NCBI GenBank assembly: GCA_913776255.1
Contig: CAJYLV010000055.1
Location: 1-64,000, forward strand
Reading direction: 5' to 3'
Length of the DNA stretch: 64,000 nucleotides
DNA from: an uncultured Sphingomonas sp.
GTDB lineage: Bacteria > Pseudomonadota > Alphaproteobacteria > Sphingomonadales > Sphingomonadaceae
A program made the translations under genes and the position numbers. The notes beneath the pieces were generated by a model, which was not told the origin of the DNA, did not search any database, and worked only from the letters and a program-made list of their open reading frames with translations. Numbering within the stretch: the first letter of the stretch is position 1; every line of letters starts with the position of its first letter. Below are positions 52,757-61,661 of this stretch, piece by piece.

Positions 52757-55681
52757 TCAGATCCGGAAGTGGACGCCGAGCGTGAAGCGCCGCCCGTAAT
52801 CGAAAACCTGCAACAGCTGGTTGTCGAACCGTCCGTGCGAACTCAGCACCGCATTGTTGAGGTTGAGCGCCTCGAAGAAGATGTCGAGATTCTTGTTGAT
52901 TTGATAGCTGGTGCTCAGATCGACCTGCACCTGCGAGTCGACGAAGGTCGGCTCGGTGCCGAACGCCGAATTGTTCTGCACCTGCCCGAACTGCAGCAGA
53001 TATTTGTCGCGCCAATTGACCGCGCCGCGGATCTGGAAGCCGTTCTTGTCGTAGAAGCCGACGAAATTGGCGGAATTGGCAAGGCCGGTGACCGCGAAGC
53101 CGCTCTGCGAGATGTTGAACCGGTCATAGGGCTTGTTGGTCTCCACGAACGTGCCGTTCGCCTGGAAGCCGAACCCGGTGTCGCCGAAGACGTGCTGCAA
53201 CGCCACCTCGACACCCTTCACCGTCGCGTCCGGGCCGTTGAGATAGCTCGACACGGTGAAGATCGCGGGCTGGCCGGTGGTCGGATCGATGACGTTGTTG
53301 ATCGTCTGACGCTGCGAGCCCGCGACGATGAAGTTCGTCACCTGCTTGGCGAACAGGTCGACCGAGAAGTACGAATTGGCGTGATAATACCATTCGGCGG
53401 CCAGATCGAAATTGTCCGAGAGATACGGTTGCAGGTTCGGGTTGCCGCCCGTCGCGACCAGCGCGTTGACGCGCCCGCCGACCCCGGTGAGCACCGGGGT
53501 GAGCCGGTTGAGCGGCGGCCGCGTCAGCGTGCGCGACGCGTCGAAGCGCAGCTTGAGCTGGTCGGTGACGTCTAGGCTGAGGTCGAGGCTCGGCAGGAAG
53601 TAGGAATAGTTCGACTTGGTCGACACCGGCGTCGTGCCCGAGAAGGCGAACACGAACGCGGTCGGGTCGCTGGCCGGCACGCTCAGGCTGGTCGGCACCG
53701 TCCCCAGCCCCGCCGAGGTGATGTGCGTCACCTCCTCGCGCGCGCCGAACGCGATGTGGAACGGCATGTCCGCGATCTGCGTCGTCTGGCTGATCGTGAT
53801 GAACGCGGCCCAGGTCTTCTCGAGGATGTTCTGCACGCTGCCCGGATCGGTCACGGGCGTCTGGAACCCGCGATAATTCAGCAAGCCGTTCCCGGTGTCG
53901 GTTGCGGCCGGATAATTGAAGCCTGGGATGTTCTTCTCATAGGGATTGCCGAAGCTCTGTTGCAGATTCTCCTGCGCGGTTGCGCTGAAGATCGGCAGTG
54001 CCGCCGGCAGCGATCCCGAGAAGCCGGGAATGAAATCGCGGGTGCTGAACGTGCCGGTGATGAACCCCGACGGGATCAGCACGCCGCTGCTGCGGCCCGA
54101 GGGCGGCCCGTAGCCGGCGTAGGACTGCCAGAAGTTGTTGTAGAAGGTGTTCTCGTTGTGCAGCTCGAACCGGTCGTGGATATACTGGCCGCCGAAGCGG
54201 ATCTTGAGCTGGTCCTGCTCCCACGATCCGGTCAGCCGGATCTGCTTGACGTCGTCGCGGTTGCGCTGGGTCGAGTCGGTCAGGACGTGGGTGCCGATGA
54301 TCGTCGGGTCGATCAGCCGCGCCGCATCGCCGTTCGGTCCATAGCCGACGAGCGTCGGGAAGCTGTCGCTGCTCTTGCCGGTGACCTGCACCCCGGTGTT
54401 GGCGCCCAGCACGCCGCCATAGCCGATGTCGCCGCCGCGGTTGGCGACGAAATCGCCGGGATTCAGGTAGCTGCGGCCCCAAGCGGCATCGAGGTCGAAG
54501 TGCAGCCGCTCGCTGGCGTTCCACTTCAGGTTCGCGCCGAGCTGATTGGTCTGCAGCACCTGCCGGTTGTCGTTGGCGATGAAGTCCATCGGCGACCCGG
54601 CCTGGGTGAAGTCGATCACCGTGCCGTTGTCGTCCTGCTTGATGTTCTGGAGCGCGCCCGAGTTGAACCACACGCCCATGCCGGCGACGGTGGTGTGGAT
54701 GTCCTGCCGCGAGAAATTGTCGTCGATCGTCAGCAGCAGGTCGTCGCTGGGCTGCCATTGCACCGCGATGCGCCCGTCGATCCGCTCGTCCTTGGTATAG
54801 TCGCGCGCGATCGTGTAATCCTGCGGATACCAGCCGACCTTGGTCTGCGTCGCCGACGTATTCTCACCATCGGCGCAGGCCGCCGTCAGCTGGCATGGCG
54901 CGAAGCGCGTCCCCTGCCAGCCGTTGGTGTCGACGCGGTTCGTCCGTGTGTCGTGGCGCGTGTATATGCCGTCGATCAGGATCCCGAACGTGTCGTCGGC
55001 AAAGGTGTCGCTGAGCAGCAGCCCGCCCGACGGGACGACCTTGCCCGCGCCGTCCTGGATCGACGCCGAGGCCGAGCTGGCGAGGCGGAAGCCGGGATGA
55101 TCCATCGGCTTGGGAAATTTGATGTCGATCGTCGCGCCGATCGCGGACGCGTTGAGCGCCATGTCGGGCGTCTTGAGCACGTCGAGCTGGCCGACGAAGT
55201 CGGAGCCGACCGTCGAGAAGTCGATCGCGCGTCCGCCGGTCGCGGTCGAGATGCGGCGGCCATCGTACAAGGTGGCGACGAAATCGCCGCCGAAGCCGCG
55301 CACGGTCACGCCGGTCGGCTCGCCGCGCGCGCCGCTGCGCTGGATCGACACACCGGGCAGACGCTGGAGCGAGGCGGCGACGTTGGAATCGGGGAACTTG
55401 CCGATATCCTCCGCCGAGATCGCGTCGATCACGCCGGTGGCGCTGCGCTTCAGGTCGAGATTGCGCTGCAACGATCCGCGCAGCCCGGTGACGATCACTT
55501 CCTCGCCCAGCGTCCCCTGCCCGGTCGCGGGTAGCGCCACCGACGTCGAGTCGGTGGTGTCGGCTGGGGTCGGGGTGGTCTGCGCGATAGCGGGCGTCGC
55601 CAACGCGAGAACGATCAGGCTGCACGCACCTTTCAACGCAGCCCGCGACGAAACACGAGCGACGACGCACTTTCCGGACAT
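52757..55681 (-). CDS. TonB-dependent receptor, Caulobacter/Xanthomonas class, with SapC/cupin genes
   Basis: 974 residues from the ATG at 55681 with GAGGGG upstream. The signal peptide is SLIVLALATPAIAQ. The class pattern matches the receptor at 44-47 kb: VTGLRGSLQRNLDLKRSATG, ISAEDIGKFPDSNVAASLQR, PGVSIQRSG and VTVRGFGGDF (TIGR01782-like). The barrel ends GRRFTLGVHFRI. A TAGCGCTA palindrome lies 115 bases upstream, as for the other receptor of this class. With SapC and the cupin-like protein downstream, uptake of a plant-derived carbohydrate is the most likely role. Confidence 0.94.
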   Translation of the reverse strand: MSGKCVVARVSSRAALKGACSLIVLALATPAIAQTTPTPADTTDSTSVALPATGQGTLGEEVIVTGLRGSLQRNLDLKRSATGVIDAISAEDIGKFPDSNVAASLQRLPGVSIQRSGARGEPTGVTVRGFGGDFVATLYDGRRISTATGGRAIDFSTVGSDFVGQLDVLKTPDMALNASAIGATIDIKFPKPMDHPGFRLASSASASIQDGAGKVVPSGGLLLSDTFADDTFGILIDGIYTRHDTRTNRVDTNGWQGTRFAPCQLTAACADGENTSATQTKVGWYPQDYTIARDYTKDERIDGRIAVQWQPSDDLLLTIDDNFSRQDIHTTVAGMGVWFNSGALQNIKQDDNGTVIDFTQAGSPMDFIANDNRQVLQTNQLGANLKWNASERLHFDLDAAWGRSYLNPGDFVANRGGDIGYGGVLGANTGVQVTGKSSDSFPTLVGYGPNGDAARLIDPTIIGTHVLTDSTQRNRDDVKQIRLTGSWEQDQLKIRFGGQYIHDRFELHNENTFYNNFWQSYAGYGPPSGRSSGVLIPSGFITGTFSTRDFIPGFSGSLPAALPIFSATAQENLQQSFGNPYEKNIPGFNYPAATDTGNGLLNYRGFQTPVTDPGSVQNILEKTWAAFITISQTTQIADMPFHIAFGAREEVTHITSAGLGTVPTSLSVPASDPTAFVFAFSGTTPVSTKSNYSYFLPSLDLSLDVTDQLKLRFDASRTLTRPPLNRLTPVLTGVGGRVNALVATGGNPNLQPYLSDNFDLAAEWYYHANSYFSVDLFAKQVTNFIVAGSQRQTINNVIDPTTGQPAIFTVSSYLNGPDATVKGVEVALQHVFGDTGFGFQANGTFVETNKPYDRFNISQSGFAVTGLANSANFVGFYDKNGFQIRGAVNWRDKYLLQFGQVQNNSAFGTEPTFVDSQVQVDLSTSYQINKNLDIFFEALNLNNAVLSSHGRFDNQLLQVFDYGRRFTLGVHFRI

Positions 55682-55757
55682 GGGAAACCCCTCCTCACCG
55701 ACCGCCGCGGACATCTGCGTGCTTGCTGCGCACGTCGGCCCCGGCACCTCGGGAGGA

Positions 55758-55773
55758 AATGTTGCACAACATT
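55758..55773. promoter_or_regulatory. Inverted repeat in receptor leader
   Basis: AATGTTG and CAACATT flank a CA spacer, between the TAGCGCTA box and the receptor start. It could be a second operator or a small hairpin in the leader RNA. Confidence 0.35.
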
Positions 55774-55795
55774 GCCGCACCCACAATCACAAAAT

Positions 55796-55808
55796 TGTAG
55801 CGCTATCA
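55796..55808 (-). promoter_or_regulatory. TAGCGCTA palindrome, candidate LacI-type operator
   Basis: On the minus strand TGATAGCGCTACA, identical over 12 bases to the site upstream of the 44-47 kb receptor. The minus-strand TACAAT within and after it resembles a -10 element, so binding would block RNA polymerase. Confidence 0.6.
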
Positions 55809-56066
55809 TTTTTTGTTGAGAGCAGGTCGCCAAGAGATCGTATCAACGTCTACGATCTATCATGCTGACTTCACGCCGGCTGCGCAGTTGTAAGGATTAG
55901 CAGGCACTTCATGGATGAAAGACTTTTCATCAACGAGGATCAATTGGTTCTCGCTTCCATTGCCCTGTGACGTCGGATCTCAGCACGTCAGCCTTCCGAA
56001 TAAACATAGATGGGCGGGGGCCGGGAGATGAGAACGCTCTCGTGCACCCCCAATCGAGGGTGCCGC

Positions 56067-56106
56067 GCAGCCGGCGGCGGTCGTCGATGACGCCACCGCC
56101 GGCTGC
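56067..56106 (-). terminator. Hairpin downstream of GST gene
   Basis: Arms 56067-56077 and 56096-56106 form an 11-bp perfect stem, starting 16 bases after the GST stop. Likely the terminator for that gene. Confidence 0.55.
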
Positions 56107-56122
56107 CCCGCCGTCGCATCCT

Positions 56123-56695
56123 TCAGGAAGCGACCCCGCGTACCCGTTCGGCACAGCGGGCCACCCAGTCGCGTATCACCGGCTCGTCGGGCAGCATGTC
56201 CGTAAACCAGAGGAACGGCGAACTGCAGAGCAGATCGGCCGCGGAGAAGCGATCGCCGAGCAGCCATGGCCCGTGACGCAGCGGTTCGGCGAGCCGCTCG
56301 ATCATCGTCGCCACATCGCGCAGTCCGGCGGCGACCGCCGGGTGGCTGACGCCTGCCCATTGCAGGATGAGCAAGGGTTCGATGATCCCCTGATAATAGA
56401 ACAGCCATGACAGATAGGTGCCGCGCCCCGCCTCGCCCGGCAGCGGGCCGAGCCCCGCGTCGGGATAGCGGTCGGTGAGGTACAGCATGATCGCCCCGCG
56501 CTCGCGCACCGCATCATCGCCGTCGGTGAGATAGGGCACCTTGCCTTCGGGATGCGGATTGGCCGGATCGCGCGCGCCCGAGCCGTCCTGTCGCACGATC
56601 GAGACCTCGCGCAACGTGACGTCGGCATCGAGCAGGCGGATCAGCATCACGACCGTGTCGGATCGTGACTTCGGCGAATAATAAAGGGTCGGCAC
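56123..56695 (-). CDS. Glutathione S-transferase-like protein
   Basis: 190 residues from a GTG start at 56695, chosen because AAGGAG lies 8 bases upstream and the next residues (PTLYYSPKSRSDTVVMLIRL) are the family N-terminus; an upstream ATG would add an unrelated Arg-rich leader. The thioredoxin-like domain has HPEGKVPYLTDGD with the cis-proline and RERGAIMLYLTDRYPD for glutathione gamma-Glu binding. The helical C-terminal domain includes the N-capping pattern LLGDRFSAADLL. Serine or tyrosine in the first strand would be the activating residue. Divergent from a WYL-type regulator 70 bp away, which may control it. Confidence 0.88.
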   Translation of the reverse strand: MPTLYYSPKSRSDTVVMLIRLLDADVTLREVSIVRQDGSGARDPANPHPEGKVPYLTDGDDAVRERGAIMLYLTDRYPDAGLGPLPGEAGRGTYLSWLFYYQGIIEPLLILQWAGVSHPAVAAGLRDVATMIERLAEPLRHGPWLLGDRFSAADLLCSSPFLWFTDMLPDEPVIRDWVARCAERVRGVAS

Positions 56696-56765
56696 CGGAA
56701 AGCTCCTTGCGTTGGATGACCCGACCGCTCTAGCTCGCCGCTCCTGACATTTTCGGGCAGCAGGA

Positions 56766-57491
56766 ATGGCACGATCGGATCGACTGATGCGGTTGCTCGC
56801 GGCGCTGCGACGGCTGCCCAAACCGGTGACCGCCGCGCGGCTCGCGGCCGAGACGGAGATTTCGCCCCGACAGCTCTATCGCGACATCGCGACGCTGCGC
56901 GCGGGCGGCGTGCTGATCGATGGCGCGGCGGGCTATGGCTACACGCTGACCGAGGATCCTGCGCTACCGCCGCAGAGTTTCTCGCGGCTGGAGATCGAGG
57001 CGCTGATGCTGGGGGTGGCGAGTCTCGGTGATCTGGGGGATCACGCGTTGACCGAGGCCGGGCGGAGCGCGCTGGCGCGGATCGTCGCGACGCTGCCCGA
57101 TCGCCAGGCGCGGCAGGCGGCCAATGCGACGATGCGATCGTGGCGCCCACCCCCCGCGGATCGCGCCGCCGTCACCATCGACCTCGATCTGCTGCGCCGC
57201 GCCTGCTGGGACGAGTTCAGCGTCAGGATCGGCTACCGCGACGCCCGCGAGCGGCGCACCGAACGCGAGATCCTGCCGCTGGGCATGTCGTACAGCCCGC
57301 GGACCTTGATGCTGGTCGCCTGGTGCCTGCTGCGCGGGGAGCATCGCACGTTCGAGGTGCCGCGGATCGAAACGCTGGAGCACGGCGGCACCAGCTTCCG
57401 CCCGCGTCGCGTGCAGCTGCTGCGCGACTATGTCACGCTACGCACCGCCGAGTGGAAGCGGAAGGAACAGGCGGCGGCGGTATCGTCCTGA
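56766..57491 (+). CDS. YafY-type HTH and WYL-domain transcriptional regulator
   Basis: 241 residues. The N-terminal winged helix is RLMRLLAALRRLPKPVTAAR with recognition part EISPRQLYRDIATLRAGG (DeoR/YafY type). The WYL-like ligand domain spans about 130-215, with RIGYRDARERRTEREILPLG and LMLVAWCLLRGEHRTFEVPR. A CAGGA site is 5 bases before the ATG. Many such proteins control a divergently encoded small enzyme; here that is the GST-like gene. The effector is unknown. Confidence 0.9.
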   Translation: MARSDRLMRLLAALRRLPKPVTAARLAAETEISPRQLYRDIATLRAGGVLIDGAAGYGYTLTEDPALPPQSFSRLEIEALMLGVASLGDLGDHALTEAGRSALARIVATLPDRQARQAANATMRSWRPPPADRAAVTIDLDLLRRACWDEFSVRIGYRDARERRTEREILPLGMSYSPRTLMLVAWCLLRGEHRTFEVPRIETLEHGGTSFRPRRVQLLRDYVTLRTAEWKRKEQAAAVSS

Positions 57492-57545
57492 GACCGCCGT
57501 CCATCGATGGGCCGAGCGTGCCCACGACGCATTGCCGACCGGCGG

Positions 57546-59084
57546 TCAGCGCGGCGGTTGCAACAGCGGCGGGAACGGCGCCTGCGCCGGCCCGGCCGGA
57601 TCGCGCAACGCGTTGCGCACCCCGGCGTCGGCGCTCAGCGGGATCGCCATGCCCTCGGTCTTTTCCAGCAGCGCAAACAATTTGCCGCTCATCCGCTCGG
57701 CCAGTTCCTCATGGCCGGGTCGGGCGATCAGATTGTTCGTCTCGTGCGGGTCCTCGGCGAGGTCGTACAGCTCGTCGATGTCCCAAATGCCGTGGAAGTG
57801 CATGTATTTGTAGCGATCCTCGCGCAGCGCATGGACCGTCGGCGTCTGCGGGAAATTGCGCTCCCAATAATATTCGTAGAGCAGCTCGCGCCGCCACGGC
57901 GCGTGCGCGTCGCGGACCAGCGGCAGCGCGTTGCTGCCGGCCATGTCTCCGGGCGCGCGCAGCCCGGCGGCCGCGAGCAGGGTCGGCGCGATGTCGATGT
58001 TCGCCACCACCTGCTCGACGACGCTCCCCGCCGGAAACAGCGCCGGGCAGCGCGCGAGCATCGGGATGCGCATCGATTCCTCATAAGCGGTGCGCTTGTC
58101 GATCAGGCCATGCTCGCCGAACATGAAGCCGTTGTCGCCAAGGTACAGGATCAGTGTAGCGTCCAGCTCGCCGCGCGTCTCGAGCAGGTCCATGATCCGC
58201 GCCAGCCCCTCGTCGACCGCCAGCAGCGTCTCCATATAGCGCTTGTAATAGTCGCCGATGTCGAGCGTGCCATGATAGGGGAAGCCGACCCCATGCCAGC
58301 TGTTGCGCTGGTTCTCGACCCACATCGGCCGCCCCGGCGCGCCGGGCGGCATCGACGCCGGATAGCGGAAGGTCTCCTTGTCATAGCGGCCCTTGTGGCG
58401 CTCGGCGGGGATGAACTCGGAATGCACCGCCTTGTGCGCCAGATGCATCATCCACGGCCGCCCCGCCGGGCGCTTGCCGATCCAGTCGAGCGCGTAATCG
58501 GTCAGCTCGTCGGTGATATAGCCCTTCTGCGGCACGCGCCGCCCGTCGACGTTCAGCCCGTCGGCGCTGGGCAGATAGCTGCCCTGCCCCTTGAAGCTGA
58601 CCCAATGGTCGAAACCGGGCTGCGGCGCATCGCCTTCGTCACCCATATGCCATTTGCCGATGAACGCGGTGTCGTAACCGGCGGCCTGCAGATATTCGGG
58701 ATAGAAGACCAAACCGGGCGGGATCGGATGGTTGTTGTCGACGACCTTGTGCTGATGCGCGTACAATCCGGTGAAGATCGACGCGCGGCTAGGCGAACAC
58801 AGCGCCGTGGTGACGAAGGCGTTGCTGAAATGCGTTCCCTCGCGCGCCAGCCGGTCGAGCGTCGGCGTGTCGCCGAAGTCCTGCGCCTTCATGAACCCCA
58901 GCGCGTCGTAGCGATGGTCGTCGGTCAGCACGACGAGGATGTTGCGCGGCTTCACCCCCGGCAGCCTCGGCAAGCGCCGCGAGCGGCGCGGCGCCGCCGC
59001 CGCGCCCGCCGCCATCGAATAGAGCCCGAACGCGCCACCCGTCCCGGCCAGCAGCACGCCGCGGCGCGTCGTCTCCTCGCTCAT
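57546..59084 (-). CDS. Formylglycine-type sulfatase with Tat-like signal
   Basis: 512 residues from the ATG at 59084, two bases after the receptor stop (TGACGATG), so translation is probably coupled. TTRRGVLLAGTGGAFGLYS resembles a Tat signal. The sulfatase core starts NILVVLTDDHRYDALGFM with the metal-binding Asp55/Asp56. The modification motif is CSPSR with Cys96 as the residue converted to formylglycine, which requires a maturase encoded elsewhere. Other metal and active-site parts are GKWHMGDEGDAPQPGFDHW and YLGDNGFMFGEHGLIDK. It hydrolyses a sulfate ester of a sugar or aryl compound; the substrate cannot be read directly. Confidence 0.92.
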   Translation of the reverse strand: MSEETTRRGVLLAGTGGAFGLYSMAAGAAAAPRRSRRLPRLPGVKPRNILVVLTDDHRYDALGFMKAQDFGDTPTLDRLAREGTHFSNAFVTTALCSPSRASIFTGLYAHQHKVVDNNHPIPPGLVFYPEYLQAAGYDTAFIGKWHMGDEGDAPQPGFDHWVSFKGQGSYLPSADGLNVDGRRVPQKGYITDELTDYALDWIGKRPAGRPWMMHLAHKAVHSEFIPAERHKGRYDKETFRYPASMPPGAPGRPMWVENQRNSWHGVGFPYHGTLDIGDYYKRYMETLLAVDEGLARIMDLLETRGELDATLILYLGDNGFMFGEHGLIDKRTAYEESMRIPMLARCPALFPAGSVVEQVVANIDIAPTLLAAAGLRAPGDMAGSNALPLVRDAHAPWRRELLYEYYWERNFPQTPTVHALREDRYKYMHFHGIWDIDELYDLAEDPHETNNLIARPGHEELAERMSGKLFALLEKTEGMAIPLSADAGVRNALRDPAGPAQAPFPPLLQPPR

Positions 59085-59086
59085 CG

Positions 59087-61408
59087 TCAGAAATCCTTGC
59101 GCAGCAACAGCCCGGCATAACGCTGGTCGTCGCGCGGCACGAACCGCACCGTGCCTGCGAACGTCCCGTTGGTCAGGAAGCTGGCATAGGGCGTATCGGT
59201 GATGTTCTTGACGTAAGCGCGCAGCTGCCACCCGTCGCCGGGATGGAGCAGCGCGACGCTGGCGTTCCAGATCGCATAGGCCGGCTGGACGGTGTTCGGG
59301 GTCTGCGCGAGCGAATATTGCACCTTGCTGCTGAACGTCACGTCGCTTTGCAACTCCAGCGACAGCGCATCGGACAGCGCGAAGCGATAGGTCGCGTTCT
59401 CGAACAACCGCACCTTCGGCGCATAGGGGAGCGGCTGGCCGTTGATGTTGCAGCTGACCGGCGCGCCGACCGGGCAGTTGAAGTCGCGCACCGTCGCGTC
59501 GGTATAGGCGCCCGACAGATCGAAGGTCAGGCCCCTGGTCGGCCGCAACGTCACGTCCGCCTCCACCCCGCGCGATCGCACCGATCCGGCGTTGATGAGC
59601 CGCGTCACCGGCGCGCCGCCGACCGAATCCGTGAAGTTCGCCTGATAGCCATCGAAGTCGGTGGTATAGACCGCCACCGCATAGCTCAGCGCGCGATCGG
59701 CGGTGCTGCCCTTGACGCCGCCCTCATAGGAGTTCGACGTCTCGGGGCTCAGCGGCACCTCGTCGAGCAGCGTCGTCGCGTTGAGCGAGCGCATGTTGAA
59801 ATAGACGTTGTACGCCGGCCCCTTATAGCCGCGCGAATAGGTGAAGTACGTCTGCGCATGGTCGCCGAGATCGAGTTGCAGCCCGAGGCGATAGCTGTCG
59901 CCGCGCGCATCAGTGCTCCCCTTGGCATTGTGGTACGCGCGGATACCCGGGCGGTCGAGCGACCCCGCCCCGCTGTTGGTCGGGTCGTTGCTCGACGTAC
60001 GCACATGGTAGAAGTCGAGCGAGTCCCACGTCGAGCGATAGCCGGCGATCGCGCGGAAATGTTCGGTGAAATTGACGTTCGCCTCGCCGAACAACGCGTA
60101 ATTGTGGTTGGTGATGCCATAGTTGGCGATGCCGGTTGTCGCGGTGCGCGTCGTCCCCGCCAGCGTCGTCAACGCACGCTGATAGCGTTCGTCGGTCTGC
60201 GCGCGCAGGTAATAGGCGCCGAGCACGTAATCGATCAGCCCGCCGCGCGGCGAGGTCAGCCGCAACTCCTGCGAGAATTGCCGGCTGTCGACGCTGCCGT
60301 CGTCGACGCCCGACGGGAAGGTCGTGGTCAGTTGCGCCAGCCCGTCGTAATCCTGCCGCTGGTGGTTCAGCCACTGCCGCCACGCGCTGATCGAGGTCAG
60401 CTGATAATCGCCCAGCGACAGGTCGGCGGTCAGCGACCCGCCATAATTCTCGTCGCGGACATTGGTGTCGAGGTCGGTAGCGAGCCGGCGATTGCCCGGC
60501 CCGGCGACGATCCCACGCGCCGCCAAGGCGGTGGCGAGCGGCGCGGAATTGGTGATCGCGCCGGTCGGATAGGCGATCTGCTGCGTCGACTGATAGACGC
60601 CCGCCACCGTTTCGCGCGTGTTGAGATAATCGCCGATCGCGGTCAGCTTCAGCGCGTCGAACGGCGTCACCACCAGCTTGCCGCGCGCGCCGTAGCGCCG
60701 CGAGCCATTGGCGTCGTGCCCGGTCACGACGTTGCGCAGATTGCCGTCGAAGTCGCTGTAAAGCCCGCCGATCAACGCCTGCACCTTGCCCGGTACGATC
60801 GCGCCCGACACGCCGGCCTTGATGCGATATTCCTGATCAGTGGTCGCGCCCGCCTCACCGAATGCGTGGAACTCGTCGGTCGGGTTGCGGGTGACGATGT
60901 TCACGACGCCCGCCGAGGCGTTCTTGCCGAACAACGTTCCCTGTGGCCCGCGCAGCACCTCGATCCGCTCGACCTCGCCCAGATCGAGCGTCGACTGGCC
61001 CGGGCGCGTCAGCACCACGCCGTCCAGCACCGTCGACACCGAGGGCTCGACCCCCGGCGAGGTGGTGATCGTACCGATCCCGCGGATGAACACGGTACGG
61101 TCCTTGTTCGACGCGCCGCTGCGGAACCCGACCGACGGGATCGACGCCGCGATCCGCTCGAGATTGTTCAGCTGCCGCTCCGCCAGCGACTTGCCGTCGA
61201 CCGCGGTGATCGCGATCGGCACCTGCTGGAGCGATTCGTTGCGGAAGCGCGCGGTAACAACGACCTCGCCCTCGACGGCCGGCGGCGTGGCGGGCGTCGT
61301 GGTCGACGCCTCGCCCTGCGGGGCGGGCGCGTCCTGTGCGATGGCGGGGGTGGCGAACAGCGAGAGGGCAGTGGTAGCAAGCAGCACAGGCAGGCGTCGA
61401 TCGATCAT
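59087..61408 (-). CDS. TonB-dependent receptor coupled to sulfatase
   Basis: 773 residues from the ATG at 61408 with AAGGGGA upstream. Signal peptide: VLLATTALSLFATPAIAQ. The plug begins VVVTARFRNESLQQVPIAIT, the TonB-box/plug pattern of a receptor group greatly expanded in sphingomonads. It has RTVFIRGIGTITTSPGVEPS, VLDGVVLTR and IEVLRGPQGTLFGKNASAGV, and the last strand is YAGLLLRKDF. It is shorter than the other receptors here. Two bases separate its stop from the sulfatase start, so it very likely imports the sulfated substrate. Confidence 0.93.
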   Translation of the reverse strand: MIDRRLPVLLATTALSLFATPAIAQDAPAPQGEASTTTPATPPAVEGEVVVTARFRNESLQQVPIAITAVDGKSLAERQLNNLERIAASIPSVGFRSGASNKDRTVFIRGIGTITTSPGVEPSVSTVLDGVVLTRPGQSTLDLGEVERIEVLRGPQGTLFGKNASAGVVNIVTRNPTDEFHAFGEAGATTDQEYRIKAGVSGAIVPGKVQALIGGLYSDFDGNLRNVVTGHDANGSRRYGARGKLVVTPFDALKLTAIGDYLNTRETVAGVYQSTQQIAYPTGAITNSAPLATALAARGIVAGPGNRRLATDLDTNVRDENYGGSLTADLSLGDYQLTSISAWRQWLNHQRQDYDGLAQLTTTFPSGVDDGSVDSRQFSQELRLTSPRGGLIDYVLGAYYLRAQTDERYQRALTTLAGTTRTATTGIANYGITNHNYALFGEANVNFTEHFRAIAGYRSTWDSLDFYHVRTSSNDPTNSGAGSLDRPGIRAYHNAKGSTDARGDSYRLGLQLDLGDHAQTYFTYSRGYKGPAYNVYFNMRSLNATTLLDEVPLSPETSNSYEGGVKGSTADRALSYAVAVYTTDFDGYQANFTDSVGGAPVTRLINAGSVRSRGVEADVTLRPTRGLTFDLSGAYTDATVRDFNCPVGAPVSCNINGQPLPYAPKVRLFENATYRFALSDALSLELQSDVTFSSKVQYSLAQTPNTVQPAYAIWNASVALLHPGDGWQLRAYVKNITDTPYASFLTNGTFAGTVRFVPRDDQRYAGLLLRKDF

Positions 61409-61560
61409 CGGGTCCCCTTTCAGATCGCCGCGGACGCTAAAGCCTAGTTCATAGATCGGGTATAAAGAAGCGTATCGCAAGGACACAGGCCGGCTTTAGG
61501 ATCGATCATCGGACGCCGCACGCTGCCGCCATCATCGTCGCCCTTCCGATAAACCCATTG

Positions 61561-61639
61561 CCGTCATTGCGAGCATAGCGAAGCAATCCAGGGCGTCTTG
61601 GTCCGTCCCTGGATTGCTTCGCTACGCTCGCAATGACGG
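61561..61639. repeat. Long extragenic palindrome (REP/BIME-like)
   Basis: Arms of 33 bases (61561-61593 and 61607-61639) are reverse complements except for one A-C mismatch, with a 13-base loop. It begins CCGTCATTGCGAGC, a core I recall as widespread in intergenic regions of alphaproteobacteria. It lies between the MFS stop and the TonB receptor start, 22 bases from the former, and may also terminate transcription. The remainder of the 253-bp gap holds the receptor promoter; no clear boxes are seen. Confidence 0.85.
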
Positions 61640-61661
61640 ATAGGGTCGACGTCGTCCCAAT

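Larger units (their letters stand above)
55682..56122 (-). other. 441-bp intergenic region between GST and TonB receptor
   Basis: Contains the receptor leader and the two palindromes listed. Further upstream, GATGAAA-GACT-TTTCATC (55914-55931) is a perfect 7-bp inverted repeat in an AT-rich stretch. The GST 3' hairpin lies at 56067-56106. No convincing gene is present. Confidence 0.5.
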
